41,690 bases of DNA from Bacillota bacterium (GCA_027336365.1 DAHWFY010000006.1:1-41690), one strand, 5' to 3'; counted from the first letter of the stretch, positions 9,633-17,845 are shown. Notes: generated by a model not told the origin, from the sequence alone. Numbers and translations: made by a program.

Positions 9633-9737
9633 ATGAGAACGCGATACAAAATTTTGTATTACGCAGTGTTAGGCGCCCTGTTGGTGGTTGCTGGTCTGTA
9701 CGTTTGGATTGCATGGAGGAGACTGCACAGTTTCTAG
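9633..9737 (+). CDS. Small single-pass membrane protein (34 aa)
   Basis: A short frame with a basic start (MRTRYK), one hydrophobic helix of about 21 residues rich in Leu, Val, Ala and Tyr, and a basic tail (WRRLHSF), as expected for a bitopic micro-protein with a cytosolic N terminus. GGTGAT (9622-9627), complementary to the 16S 3' end, lies 5 nt before the ATG. A strong terminator follows about 90 bp downstream. It lies in an otherwise gene-poor stretch between the GH18 gene and the convergent hydrogenase-like operon. I do not recognise a family. Confidence 0.45.
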   Translation: MRTRYKILYYAVLGALLVVAGLYVWIAWRRLHSF

Positions 9738-9827
9738 GGAGTTCGAAACACCATGTGTGGCGTGGGGCGGTATTGATGGGCATGTACGCGCATGTGCTGT
9801 AACACTCGCATTCATAGAGCATCATCC

Positions 9828-9857
9828 AACCCCAATCTAACAGGATTGGGGTTTTAA
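9828..9857 (+). terminator. Rho-independent terminator
   Basis: A perfect 10-bp stem, AACCCCAATC (9828-9837) and GATTGGGGTT (9844-9853) with a 6-nt loop, runs into TTTTAATTA on the plus strand. It would end transcripts from the GH18 gene or the 34-residue ORF. It may also stop the convergent operon, although the minus strand lacks a T-run. Confidence 0.8.
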
Positions 9858-9913
9858 TTAATGCAAGCAGATGTTGTATACCGTGTGAAACAATAGATAC
9901 GGAGGTGATTGGC

Positions 9914-9946
9914 ATGAAGACAGAAATTTTGACGCATGAGTTGTAA
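9914..9946 (+). CDS. Possible 10-codon micro-ORF with perfect ribosome-binding site
   Basis: GGAGGTGAT at 9901-9909, a full match to the anti-Shine-Dalgarno sequence, stands 4 nt before an ATG that opens a frame of only ten codons (MKTEILTHEL, then TAA). No larger frame uses this site. It could be a leader peptide, a micro-peptide, or the 5' relic of a deleted gene. No promoter of good quality was found just upstream. Confidence 0.3.
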   Translation: MKTEILTHEL

Positions 9947-9990
9947 AGAGCTTGTCCTGTACAGTAGAGTTTTTTGCGCACAGATCTCAC

Positions 9991-12084
9991 CTAAGCAAGT
10001 CCCGCCCACAAAAGCAATGCAATGACCGCCAGGAGCATGGTCAAAAGATAACCCCACAGGTGACCGTGTTGGAGGTGTCGCACGCCGCGAACAAAAGGCC
10101 ATAAAGCGAGTAGTGGCACTCGATATACCTTCGTTTCCAGCCAGGGAACCGTTGAAGACTGTATTTCAAATCGAAGGGGCAAGGAACTACTCCCTTGCCG
10201 AATGTGGCGGATGACGCGAAAATGGAGCACAGCTCCCCACAACATACGATAGGGATTCGCGTATGCGGTTGCGGTGTACTGCGCTTGGGACACTCGTGCA
10301 TCTCGGCCTCCCAGCCAAGCGGGAACTGAGCGTGTGCCGTAAGTCCGATGGCGGGCACGCGTCAAGGCGAGTCCCAGTAAACTGAAAACGCCAAACCATA
10401 GAAGCACGTAGCTTGGAGCGATGGTGGCGACAAAGGCTCCTGGTTGAAGAATCAGTCCGCGTACAGGCAAGAAAGCACCCAATCTCGCACCTAAAGACAC
10501 GGGGATGGGATTGGCAGTGGGATTTCCAAACACGTTAGGCACCATTGTCGCGATGGCGGATACTCTGGGGGGCAAGTCGCGTACAATCTGGTTGAGGCTA
10601 AACCAAGAGAAAGTAGGAAACCAGCCAAAAAGTGCTGAAGGAATTGCCAATGCAGTCAGGGATAAGCGAACTCCCGAGTGCAAAGGCCGTGTTTGCAACC
10701 GACTGAGCCGAGAATTGCGCGGCCGACCGCTCATTGTGAAGACGAAAACTCGCAAAAATACGGTGAAGGCTAAGGCTGCACCCACGGCGGTTACAGCAGC
10801 GGCCAGAGCAACCCACATCATGGCGGCAGTGGAGGCAGTTCGATAAATTTGAAGCATTCCCTGCAGGGTTAGCCATTCTACGGTAAATCCACTGAAAGGT
10901 GCAACTGCGGCAAGTGTTAAACTGGCTATCAACAGGGAGATGGCCACTCCAGGCATGGCGGCCCACAAGCCGCCCAACTCATCTAAAGAGGTGACCCCAG
11001 TTCGACGCGACAATTCTCCGATGCTGAGAAAAGCCAAGGACTTGGCCAGGGCGTGAGAAATCAACTGCACCAGCAGAGTCATCATGGCGACCGCCGCAAA
11101 TCGGGGTTGGTTGAGTCGAGTGAACAGTATCACCAATCCTAAATTGACAAGCACCAAACCTACGTTTTCGATGCTACTGAACGCCAACACCCGCCGCAAT
11201 TGAGACTCAATGACGGCATATAGAGCTCCCAAAGCAATACCTAGTGCACCGAGCCACAGGACTACAAGACCTACCCACACTGGCAGAGGTGAAAGCCATG
11301 ACATCACGCGTAGAATTCCAAAGATACCGAGATTAAGCAATCCTCCCGCCAAGATGGCGGTTAAGTGCGATGGGGTGACATCATATGCCTCAGGCATCCA
11401 TAATTGCATCGGTAGAACACCAGATTTGGCACCAAAACCAAACAAAGAGAGCAAGAAAACTGCCACACCCACATTTGGGTGGGCATGCAGATGCGCCGCG
11501 ATGGCAACAAAACTCAGAGAGCCACTTGCAGGCGCGGCCAAAACGATGGCTAAAACCAGCAGGAGAAAGCCGATTTCGCTAATCAGCAGGGTGGTATAAG
11601 CGGCTCTCCGCACTCGCTGCAGGTGGTGGTTGACCAAAATGTAGCCATAGGCGCAAAGAGACATTCCTTCCCAAGCTACCAGCAATGGCAAGGCATTTTG
11701 GGCAGTTAATAAAAAACCGGTAAATAAAGACTGAACAGCTACCAGTGTAGCCACACCCCTGCCATTGCCAATGGCTGCATGGTGGCTGTGGGTAAAGGCC
11801 AGTATAGAAGAAGCCATGCCAATCCACCCCAACACAGCAAATAGCAATCCGGCTAAGGGATTCAGAGAGAAGGTCCAGGCGCCAAAAGTACCAATATTGG
11901 GTAGTGAAAACAAGGGAGTGGAAGTTCCTGTCGCGACAACCGTAATCCCTAGCACGGTTTGAATTAAACTGCCCAATGCCACCCACAGCCACACATCTCG
12001 ATGGGATTTTTTCCGCCAGGTCAGCAACATCCATAAGGGTACACAAGAAAACACGACTAAAGAGGCCCAATATTCTTCATTCAC
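9991..12084 (-). CDS. Ehr-type complex, HyfB-like antiporter subunit
   Basis: Last gene of the operon: a NuoL/NuoN/MrpD-like membrane subunit related to hydrogenase-4 component B, about 697 residues with some 14-16 hydrophobic segments and a cytosolic C-terminal stretch. The family motif around WEGMSL and the first conserved lysine region GFGAKSGVLP are present. In the following segment, AILAGGLLNLGIFGIL, a Leu stands where many relatives have a second Lys or His. The GTG at 12084 is preferred because GGAGGTGA ends about 6 nt before it; GTG at 12090 is possible. It overlaps the small-subunit gene by a few bases. It should contribute to ion translocation across the membrane. Confidence 0.85.
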   Translation of the reverse strand: MNEEYWASLVVFSCVPLWMLLTWRKKSHRDVWLWVALGSLIQTVLGITVVATGTSTPLFSLPNIGTFGAWTFSLNPLAGLLFAVLGWIGMASSILAFTHSHHAAIGNGRGVATLVAVQSLFTGFLLTAQNALPLLVAWEGMSLCAYGYILVNHHLQRVRRAAYTTLLISEIGFLLLVLAIVLAAPASGSLSFVAIAAHLHAHPNVGVAVFLLSLFGFGAKSGVLPMQLWMPEAYDVTPSHLTAILAGGLLNLGIFGILRVMSWLSPLPVWVGLVVLWLGALGIALGALYAVIESQLRRVLAFSSIENVGLVLVNLGLVILFTRLNQPRFAAVAMMTLLVQLISHALAKSLAFLSIGELSRRTGVTSLDELGGLWAAMPGVAISLLIASLTLAAVAPFSGFTVEWLTLQGMLQIYRTASTAAMMWVALAAAVTAVGAALAFTVFLRVFVFTMSGRPRNSRLSRLQTRPLHSGVRLSLTALAIPSALFGWFPTFSWFSLNQIVRDLPPRVSAIATMVPNVFGNPTANPIPVSLGARLGAFLPVRGLILQPGAFVATIAPSYVLLWFGVFSLLGLALTRARHRTYGTRSVPAWLGGRDARVSQAQYTATAYANPYRMLWGAVLHFRVIRHIRQGSSSLPLRFEIQSSTVPWLETKVYRVPLLALWPFVRGVRHLQHGHLWGYLLTMLLAVIALLLWAGLA

Positions 12085-12568
12085 AGACACTCACCTCCGG
12101 ACGGTGTTGCACCGCACTTAGAATTCCCTGCAGGACTGCGTAGGGGGTGGGAGGGCAACCAGGTACCCAAGCATCTACGGGAATCACACGGTCTACAGGC
12201 CCAACTACCCATGAACTGTTGCGGAAAATCCCACCGTGTAAGGCACAGACGCCAGTAGCAACCACCAGCCGAGGTCTTGGCATGGCGTTGTAGGTGGCTA
12301 ATAGCACGTCTTTCATGGCTCGAGTCACCACGCCGCTCACCAATAGGAGATCTGCGTGACGGGGAGAAGGGGTAAAGAACAAGCCTAATCGATGGAAATT
12401 GTAGTATGGGTTGGACAAGGCTAGTATCTCTGATTCACAGGCATTGCAAGATCCAACATCAATGTGGCGTACGTATATGGAACGGTGAAAAACCTTTCTG
12501 AGAGCGGCGGCCGTATTTTGCTCCAACTGCTCCCAGTCACCAAGCGGGTGGTGTGTCTCAGTGGTCAT
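12077..12568 (-). CDS. Ehr-type complex, NuoB/HyfI-like Fe-S small subunit
   Basis: Cytosolic small subunit homologous to NuoB and to HycG/HyfI of formate hydrogenlyase; it carries the proximal [4Fe-4S] (N2-type) cluster. All four ligand cysteines appear present: two in GSCNACE, one in GVCALHGG and one in PGCPPTPY. 163 residues, typical for the family. The start ATG has GGGGGGAAAG upstream; the gene overlaps the ferredoxin-like gene by 11 bp and the HyfB-like gene slightly, indicating translational coupling. An intact cluster here, opposite a large subunit with no metal ligands, suggests that the electron path is kept and the hydrogenase site is lost. Confidence 0.92.
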   Translation of the reverse strand: MTTETHHPLGDWEQLEQNTAAALRKVFHRSIYVRHIDVGSCNACESEILALSNPYYNFHRLGLFFTPSPRHADLLLVSGVVTRAMKDVLLATYNAMPRPRLVVATGVCALHGGIFRNSSWVVGPVDRVIPVDAWVPGCPPTPYAVLQGILSAVQHRPEVSVCE

Positions 12569-12902
12569 GCCTACTTTCCCCCCTTTGTCGCAACAAATCT
12601 TTTCGCGTCACGGCCAAGTCAATGTCTGCTGACCACGCGAAAACGCCCTGGGGGCATTGTGCGATACAGCGTCCACAGGCAATACAGGCTGCACGGTCCA
12701 GTTGGATTCCAGTTTTGTCCTTGCTTATAGCTCCCGTCGGGCACAGGTCTTGGCACTCACATTCGAAACGATGACAAGGTGTGATAATAGATGGTATAAT
12801 ATTCCAATTATGGTGTTTTTCTAAAACGTGTTCGCGACGGCTAGGATAATCGGTTGTAACACGCCCACTTGCCCATCCGGAACGCAACCAATTTGCAAAC
12901 AT
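12558..12902 (-). CDS. Ehr-type complex, HyfH/HycF-like ferredoxin subunit
   Basis: A 114-residue electron-transfer subunit. The second ferredoxin motif is canonical, CIACGRCIAQCP. The first is unusual, CHRFECECQDLCPTGAI, where the normal CxxCxxC spacing is replaced by C-x4-C-x-C-x3-CP, so the first cluster may be altered or bound differently. An excellent ribosome-binding site (AAGGAGG) precedes the ATG. Homologues of this subunit (NuoI/HycF/HyfH) pass electrons to the NuoB-like subunit. The gene sits between the large- and small-subunit genes, as in hydrogenase-4-type operons. Confidence 0.88.
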   Translation of the reverse strand: MFANWLRSGWASGRVTTDYPSRREHVLEKHHNWNIIPSIITPCHRFECECQDLCPTGAISKDKTGIQLDRAACIACGRCIAQCPQGVFAWSADIDLAVTRKDLLRQRGESRHDH

Positions 12903-12995
12903 CGAATTTCCTCCTTCATTGAAACGGCGACAAGGCGTTCTGACTTCACTTTCAGATGGAGTTGTCCAGAATTTGCAAATCCTGGACGGTTATCT

Positions 12996-14537
12996 TTAAC
13001 GATCCGTACCAGCGTAAGATAAACCAAAACTGGCATCAATAACGGGGAAGTCAGTTTGAATATTTCCGTTGGACACGGCCAATCCAAAGACAGGCCAAAT
13101 CCAACTGGAGGCTCCTCTGATGCGCGAATTATTCAGGTATACGTCATCCTTCAATTGCAGAACATGGCAGACACGCCCACGAGGACCCTCGACAATACCG
13201 ACGCCCCATCCGTCAGGGGGGTCGGAGTGAATGGGGTGGGTGGATGAGACAGGCCGTGGGAAGTCTTTGTATTTTCCAACGTTAGTCAATTCTTTCCCAT
13301 TGCATAAGAGGTCCAACAATTTTCTTATCATCCCCTGAGATACGTGCCATTCCAGCACTCGTACCTCGAATCTGTCCAGAGCGTCGCCTTGCCCCCGTGT
13401 AGGCAGGCAGATATGATAACCTGCAAGCTGTTCAATTTCACTTTCATTGCGGGAATCCACTGATGCTCCACAGGCTCGTGCCACCGGTCCAACCAGTCCA
13501 TAGGCGTCGACCCAATCCTTTCGCACACGTCCGGTACCCACGAGTCGATCCACGAAGGTGGGGGTATGGCGCAGCAGGTTTGTGAAATGAGTGAATCGAC
13601 GGTCGGCATTTTCCAGGACCGATTCTACCTCACTTCTCACCTGTGACCAGGTCACCTGGCAAGTATCGCCCATACGTACAGACCCGCGCAGGTAACGGGA
13701 GCCCGTCAGATCACCGTTGAGTCGTAGCAGTTCCTCTTTCACCCGGGCAAGTTGAGCCTGTCCGACACTCATTCCTGCTGCAGATGCCAGTTGAGCCAAA
13801 TCGTGAGCATGGTTGTACAGCCGTTCCATCTCAAGCCATAAAGAGCGTTCCCACTTTATTTCCACAGGAACTGTCCGATGTAACGCTTGCTCGGCTGCTT
13901 GGCAGAAAGCCATGGAGTGAGCCACCGTGGCTGTGCCAGATACCCTTTCTGCCAACAACAGGGCGTCCGCGATGGATTGATGGATGCCCAGCGTCTCAAT
14001 GTCTCGATGTTTATAGAACAACTGCGGTTGCAGGTGCATGATCTGTTCACCTATGGTTTCGAACAAGAAAAATCCTGATTCGCTCACATCCGCCCGCACG
14101 GGTCCGAGGGGCAAGCGGAAGACGCCTGCGCCAGTAACCATACCCTCTGGCAAATATTCTTCGGGATGAAGAATAGGTTGTAAATCCGGATGACCCACAG
14201 GTTCCATGCCAGTGGTCTGCCACATTTCTCGTTCTATCCAAGAAGCTGCGGGCCAGTGGGTTGCCAAAGAAGGTACTCGGCCGTCTGAGGGTGGTTGAGC
14301 GAACCGCCACTGTACCAATCCTGTGACTGGATCTCTTAGTACCGCCAGAAGATGGGGAGTTGAAGGGTAAGACACCCAGCCGTAATACAACAACTGAGCC
14401 TTAGGTAAGTTTGTTTTATCCACAGGCAGACAGTGATGGACTACCCAAGCCACCAAATCTGCAGAAGAGGACTGTGTCTCTTGCAGATTGTCGTCCAATT
14501 CCCTATTTTGTGAGGCATGAACTTGTACATCTTCCAT
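12996..14537 (-). CDS. Ehr-type complex, NuoCD/HyfG-like large subunit lacking all NiFe ligands
   Basis: A 513-residue homologue of HycE/HyfG and NuoCD. An N-terminal NuoC-like part (about 30-130) is followed by the NuoD/large-subunit domain. In [NiFe] hydrogenases the first motif is RVCGIC and the last DPCxxC. Here they read RVSGTA (Ser200, Ala203) and DASFGL (Ser503, Leu506), so all four nickel-iron ligands are absent and the C terminus ends SYAGTDR, closer to NuoD. It therefore cannot hold a NiFe centre and matches the defining trait of Ehr complexes. The ATG at 14537 has GAGGAGG 10 nt upstream; the frame extends further up but overlaps the preceding gene. No maturation genes are nearby. 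Confidence 0.9.
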   Translation of the reverse strand: MEDVQVHASQNRELDDNLQETQSSSADLVAWVVHHCLPVDKTNLPKAQLLYYGWVSYPSTPHLLAVLRDPVTGLVQWRFAQPPSDGRVPSLATHWPAASWIEREMWQTTGMEPVGHPDLQPILHPEEYLPEGMVTGAGVFRLPLGPVRADVSESGFFLFETIGEQIMHLQPQLFYKHRDIETLGIHQSIADALLLAERVSGTATVAHSMAFCQAAEQALHRTVPVEIKWERSLWLEMERLYNHAHDLAQLASAAGMSVGQAQLARVKEELLRLNGDLTGSRYLRGSVRMGDTCQVTWSQVRSEVESVLENADRRFTHFTNLLRHTPTFVDRLVGTGRVRKDWVDAYGLVGPVARACGASVDSRNESEIEQLAGYHICLPTRGQGDALDRFEVRVLEWHVSQGMIRKLLDLLCNGKELTNVGKYKDFPRPVSSTHPIHSDPPDGWGVGIVEGPRGRVCHVLQLKDDVYLNNSRIRGASSWIWPVFGLAVSNGNIQTDFPVIDASFGLSYAGTDR

Positions 14538-14578
14538 GATATTTTTCCTCCTCACACGGATCGGGCCCGTAGATTGGG

Positions 14579-16012
14579 TTACCGTCCCAAGAGAATTCCT
14601 AAAGACCATAAGACGGGGAGCAGCATCCCAAACGCGAGAGTTCCCACAAGGTGTAAGCCGGTTGGCAATGTAGCGGTCAAAGTCGGGAGTGGCCTGACTG
14701 TTCGATTAAGGCGCGTTGAGATTTCACCATATCCCATGGAAATGGAATAACGGAGAAAATTAGCAAACAGCAACGCAAGGAACAGTAGGAGTAGTGCTGC
14801 CAACAAGGGAGAGCCCGTTTTAACTAAGGCAAAAATCACCATAAATTCACTGATGAACAATCCAAAAGGAGGAGCTCCGGCAATGGCCAGCATGCCAAGA
14901 ACCAGCGTTTGTCCTGTCCACGGCAACGCTCGCGCGACTCCACTGAGGCCTTCCATCTCCGTAGAACCCCATGCATGCTGCAGTTCTCCCGAGTGGTAAA
15001 ACAGCATCGACTTGATTAAAGAATGATTCATCATCTGTAAGTATCCGGCAATGACACCCAGTGGTCCAAGGGAAAAGGCAATTGCAGCGACACCCAGATT
15101 TTCTGAACTGGAGTAAGCGAATAAGCGTTTGAAATCCTTCTGGTATAGCGTCATTAAAGTGCTGATGGCCACAGTCAAAAATCCTAATGTCGCCAATGTA
15201 TGATCTGCAAACGGGCCATTTCCTCCCCCTTGCAGGACTTGCTGGGTACGCAGGATGCCATATAGTCCACAATTTAACTTAATACCACTGAGCATGGCAC
15301 TGATGGGCGAGGGTGCCTGACTGTGTGCGTCGGGGAGCCATGCGTGAAATGGGACTAAACCAGCTTTCGTTCCGAACCCGGCAAGAATGAGCACGAATGC
15401 TAGACGCGCAACAGAGGCGGGAATGGATTTGGCGACTGCCAGAAGTCCTGTCCAAGTGGTGGCAACAGACGCATTTGGTTGTAATCCCACCAGCAACAGG
15501 AGACCCAGCAATGCCAATAATCCACCAAATTCCATGATGATAAGGTACTTCCATGCGGCTTCGTGGTTGTCTTTTGTTCCTTTCCAGTCAACCAGCAAAA
15601 CAGAGGCTAAGGCGGTCAGCTCAATGGCACCCCAGGTCATAAAAATATTGTTCAGTAAGACCACAGCCAGCAGGCTGTCGTAGAATACCAACAGCAGAAC
15701 AAAGTAGGTCCGCTCCTGACTGACCGTGTCAAGGTCCACTTGCTCTTGGCTGTGCCGACGAACGTATCCCACTGAATACAAGGCGGCTGTGAAGCCCACA
15801 AAGGCAGTAATGCCCGCAATCACGGCGCTCAATCCATTGATGGCTAGCCATGGGCCGATGCTGGGAGTGCCTTGGAGATACCCCAGGATGAGTATACTCA
15901 GGTTGAGAACCGTGGCTGTCACAGGGAGCCAGCGGCGTACTTTCCCCTGTATAAACCAGACCAGGACAGCGGTGAGGAGAGGAATGGCTAGTAAAAAAGG
16001 TTGGCTGGTCAT
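14579..16012 (-). CDS. Ehr-type complex, HyfF-like antiporter subunit
   Basis: A 477-residue, about 14-helix NuoL/M/N-like subunit related to hydrogenase-4 component F. The acidic residue in WGAIELTAL and lysines in GFGTKAGLVPFHAWLPDAH and in SGIKLNCGLYGIL match the charged residues that form the proton path in complex I antiporter subunits. The start ATG follows GAGGGGG, just after the stop of the HyfE-like gene (4-bp gap). Both antiporter-like subunits (this one and the HyfB-like one) are encoded, as in hydrogenase-4, which suggests a strong ion-pumping module. Confidence 0.9.
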   Translation of the reverse strand: MTSQPFLLAIPLLTAVLVWFIQGKVRRWLPVTATVLNLSILILGYLQGTPSIGPWLAINGLSAVIAGITAFVGFTAALYSVGYVRRHSQEQVDLDTVSQERTYFVLLLVFYDSLLAVVLLNNIFMTWGAIELTALASVLLVDWKGTKDNHEAAWKYLIIMEFGGLLALLGLLLLVGLQPNASVATTWTGLLAVAKSIPASVARLAFVLILAGFGTKAGLVPFHAWLPDAHSQAPSPISAMLSGIKLNCGLYGILRTQQVLQGGGNGPFADHTLATLGFLTVAISTLMTLYQKDFKRLFAYSSSENLGVAAIAFSLGPLGVIAGYLQMMNHSLIKSMLFYHSGELQHAWGSTEMEGLSGVARALPWTGQTLVLGMLAIAGAPPFGLFISEFMVIFALVKTGSPLLAALLLLFLALLFANFLRYSISMGYGEISTRLNRTVRPLPTLTATLPTGLHLVGTLAFGMLLPVLWSLGILLGR

Positions 16013-16016
16013 TAGG

Positions 16017-16646
16017 TTACCCCCTCAGGCTGTGGTAGTGGTCCAGTCGGACTCCTTCCGACTGATGCAGTTTTAACATTAAAACGACAAACAATATCAC
16101 AGCCAGCGCTACTTCTACAAAAACGGTGTAATCTGCAGTCGCAGAGACCCGCCAGAGCGTGGTGGCTAGAGCTAAATCCACACCATTTTCCGCAATAAGC
16201 ATTCCTAACATTTGTTTTCCGGCGTGGTGAGCAAAAGACATTAAAGCTAGCCCTGTCAAGAGGGTGGCTAAAGCCGTCCCGTAAGGCAGACCTCGTTGGC
16301 CGATGCGGCTATTCATCAAGAATATGGACAATAACCCCAGCGCCAATGAAAACAGCACTAGAAAGGTCGGCGTGATGCGGTAGGCGATGTCTCGTTCCGA
16401 TTGCAAGAGGGGAGGCAGTCGCCTGTGAATGAACCAAGGAATCCACAAGCCTCGAATGGACACTAAGCCGAATAAAGAAACCCATACACCGATGTCATGG
16501 GTGAGTAGCCCCTGACGCCCATACAGCAGGGCAACCAAAGCGGTTTGGAGCAGATAAACCCACAGCCCTGTATTAACCTCCCGTACTGCGGTGGCCCATA
16601 CCGCCAAGAGATAGACCCCTAAATAAATCCACAAGAGCCACGTCAA
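16017..16646 (-). CDS. Ehr-type complex, HyfE-like membrane subunit
   Basis: A 209-residue protein with about six to seven hydrophobic segments, matching hydrogenase-4 component E, whose C-terminal half resembles NuoK. Acidic residues within the membrane part (IAENGVDLAL and FVEVALAVILF) correspond to the NuoK-type glutamates of the proton path. It starts with TTG preceded by GGAGGGG. It lies between the NuoH-like and HyfF-like genes with 43-bp and 4-bp gaps. Confidence 0.85.
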   Translation of the reverse strand: MTWLLWIYLGVYLLAVWATAVREVNTGLWVYLLQTALVALLYGRQGLLTHDIGVWVSLFGLVSIRGLWIPWFIHRRLPPLLQSERDIAYRITPTFLVLFSLALGLLSIFLMNSRIGQRGLPYGTALATLLTGLALMSFAHHAGKQMLGMLIAENGVDLALATTLWRVSATADYTVFVEVALAVILFVVLMLKLHQSEGVRLDHYHSLRG

Positions 16647-16689
16647 AATTGTCCCCTCCGTCTGTGCACCAGAGATTCACTAGTGGTGG

Positions 16690-17637
16690 TCAGATATTTA
16701 TGACTGTCAGGACAACGGCAACCACAGCGCAAGCTGCGGCACCGGCCATGAATTCCGCGATGCGCAACAAACGCAATTTGCCAATGGAGGATTCAATCCA
16801 CACCACCACCCCATCCAGAATCAAAAATTTTGCGAATACCGCTAGTACTGCCCAGAAAACAGCTCCAAGACTTGGGGCCTTTGCAAGTCCCCAAGGTGTC
16901 GTCATCACGTTTAGGAGGATGACACCGAGAACCATGGATTTCATAGTGCCACCCCACTCAATCAATGCCAAATCAGGGCCAGAATAATCATATACCCTGT
17001 TTGCGTCAATCATGGAAAATTCCCGATGGGAGGATGGATTATCTACTGGAATACGGCCTGTTTCAGCTAACCATATGGCAAAGAAGGCCACAACAAGGAG
17101 GAGATGAACTGGAGACCAAACCATTTTGGCAAATGTCTGGTTGACCACGTAAGGAATCGTGGCATGAGTGCTGAAACTGACGGCAATGAGAACAAGCAAC
17201 AGAACCGGTTCAGTGGTCATGGACACAAATCGGGCTCGCGTACTACCGATACCTGCGTATGGGCTACCACCTGCCGTGGCGCCGATTAGCAAGGTGAATG
17301 TCCCCAATCCCAGAATAAATCCTCCTGCCAACATATCACCTGCAAAGGCCATGAACAGGGGAAAGGTCGTCAAGACGGGAATCAGTAAGGCAACAATCAG
17401 TGGTGCGGCGAAATAAATGTAGGGAGCGACGAGATAAGCAGGGCCAGCGTCTGTTGGCACGAGTCTCTCTTTGTGAAAAAGCTTTCGCAAGTCTCGGTAT
17501 ACTTGAAAAATACTTGGGCCCTGTTTTCCTTGAATGAATTCTTTCCAACGATTCAGGATGCCTTTAATGAGGGGGGAGAGGAGTAAAATGAAGAGAATTT
17601 GTATGGCCTGTAATTCGATAGCTCTACCTAGGGACAC
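16690..17637 (-). CDS. Ehr-type complex, HyfC/NuoH-like membrane subunit
   Basis: First gene of the operon. The 315-residue protein has about eight hydrophobic segments and matches NuoH/HycD/HyfC, the subunit that joins the soluble arm to the membrane arm. The motif GKQGPSIFQVYRDLRKL after the first helix and the loop ETGRIPVDNPSSHREFSMID are characteristic. The GTG at 17637 is the start because GGGAGGAGG lies 7-8 nt upstream; the frame continues to 17691 without support. The leader carries a fluoride riboswitch. Confidence 0.9.
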   Translation of the reverse strand: MSLGRAIELQAIQILFILLLSPLIKGILNRWKEFIQGKQGPSIFQVYRDLRKLFHKERLVPTDAGPAYLVAPYIYFAAPLIVALLIPVLTTFPLFMAFAGDMLAGGFILGLGTFTLLIGATAGGSPYAGIGSTRARFVSMTTEPVLLLVLIAVSFSTHATIPYVVNQTFAKMVWSPVHLLLVVAFFAIWLAETGRIPVDNPSSHREFSMIDANRVYDYSGPDLALIEWGGTMKSMVLGVILLNVMTTPWGLAKAPSLGAVFWAVLAVFAKFLILDGVVVWIESSIGKLRLLRIAEFMAGAAACAVVAVVLTVINI

Positions 17638-17699
17638 CTGGTTGCCTCCTCCCAGTGGGTGGCGAATTTTGCAAATCCGGGAGGGGTCCAAAAGGACAC

Positions 17700-17744
17700 A
17701 AATAAATAATAACCCCTACCCGGTGTAGTAACCTGGATAGGAGT
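17700..17744 (-). terminator. Riboswitch-controlled terminator of the Ehr operon leader
   Basis: On the minus strand, ACTCCTATCC (17744-17735) can pair over 10 bp, including G-T pairs, with GGGTAGGGGT (17721-17712); a TATTATTTATTT tract follows. The 5' arm contains the ACTCC that closes the aptamer helix, so aptamer and terminator exclude each other, the expected design of a fluoride ON switch. Confidence 0.8.
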
Positions 17745-17783
17745 CATCAGCCTGTTGGCACTTACGGCGAACTCCATCGCCAC
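17734..17783 (-). promoter_or_regulatory. Fluoride riboswitch (crcB motif) of the Ehr operon
   Basis: The minus strand reads GGCGATGGAGTTCGCC, a short loop stem, then GGCTGATGACTCCTA. This is the crcB consensus: the GGCG/CGCC pseudoknot, the GGAGT/ACTCC helix and the invariant GCTGATG strand. It lies about 40 nt after the promoter and about 95 nt before the first gene. When fluoride binds, the helix should form and prevent the overlapping terminator, so expression rises with fluoride. Confidence 0.95.
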
Positions 17784-17816
17784 TATGAGACAATAGCCGG
17801 AGCAACAATCAACGAT

Positions 17817-17845
17817 ATTATATACAACCTGGGTGGGTCTTGCAA
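17817..17845 (-). promoter_or_regulatory. Sigma-A promoter of the Ehr operon
   Basis: On the minus strand TTGCAA (17845-17840) and a perfect TATAAT (17822-17817) are 17 bp apart. Transcription should start near 17810, giving a leader of about 170 nt that contains the fluoride riboswitch and terminator. Confidence 0.85.

Noticed and set aside
9593-9802. 69-codon plus-strand frame
   Set aside because: No ribosome-binding site; the overlapping 34-codon frame has both a ribosome-binding site and a clear membrane helix.
9874-9899. Promoter before the 10-codon micro-ORF
   Set aside because: TTGTAT and TAGATA are only 14 bp apart and poorly matched.
12996-17637. Formate hydrogenlyase or [NiFe] hydrogenase-4 assignment
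   Set aside because: The large subunit lacks all four cysteine ligands, and no formate dehydrogenase or hyp maturation genes are present in the window.
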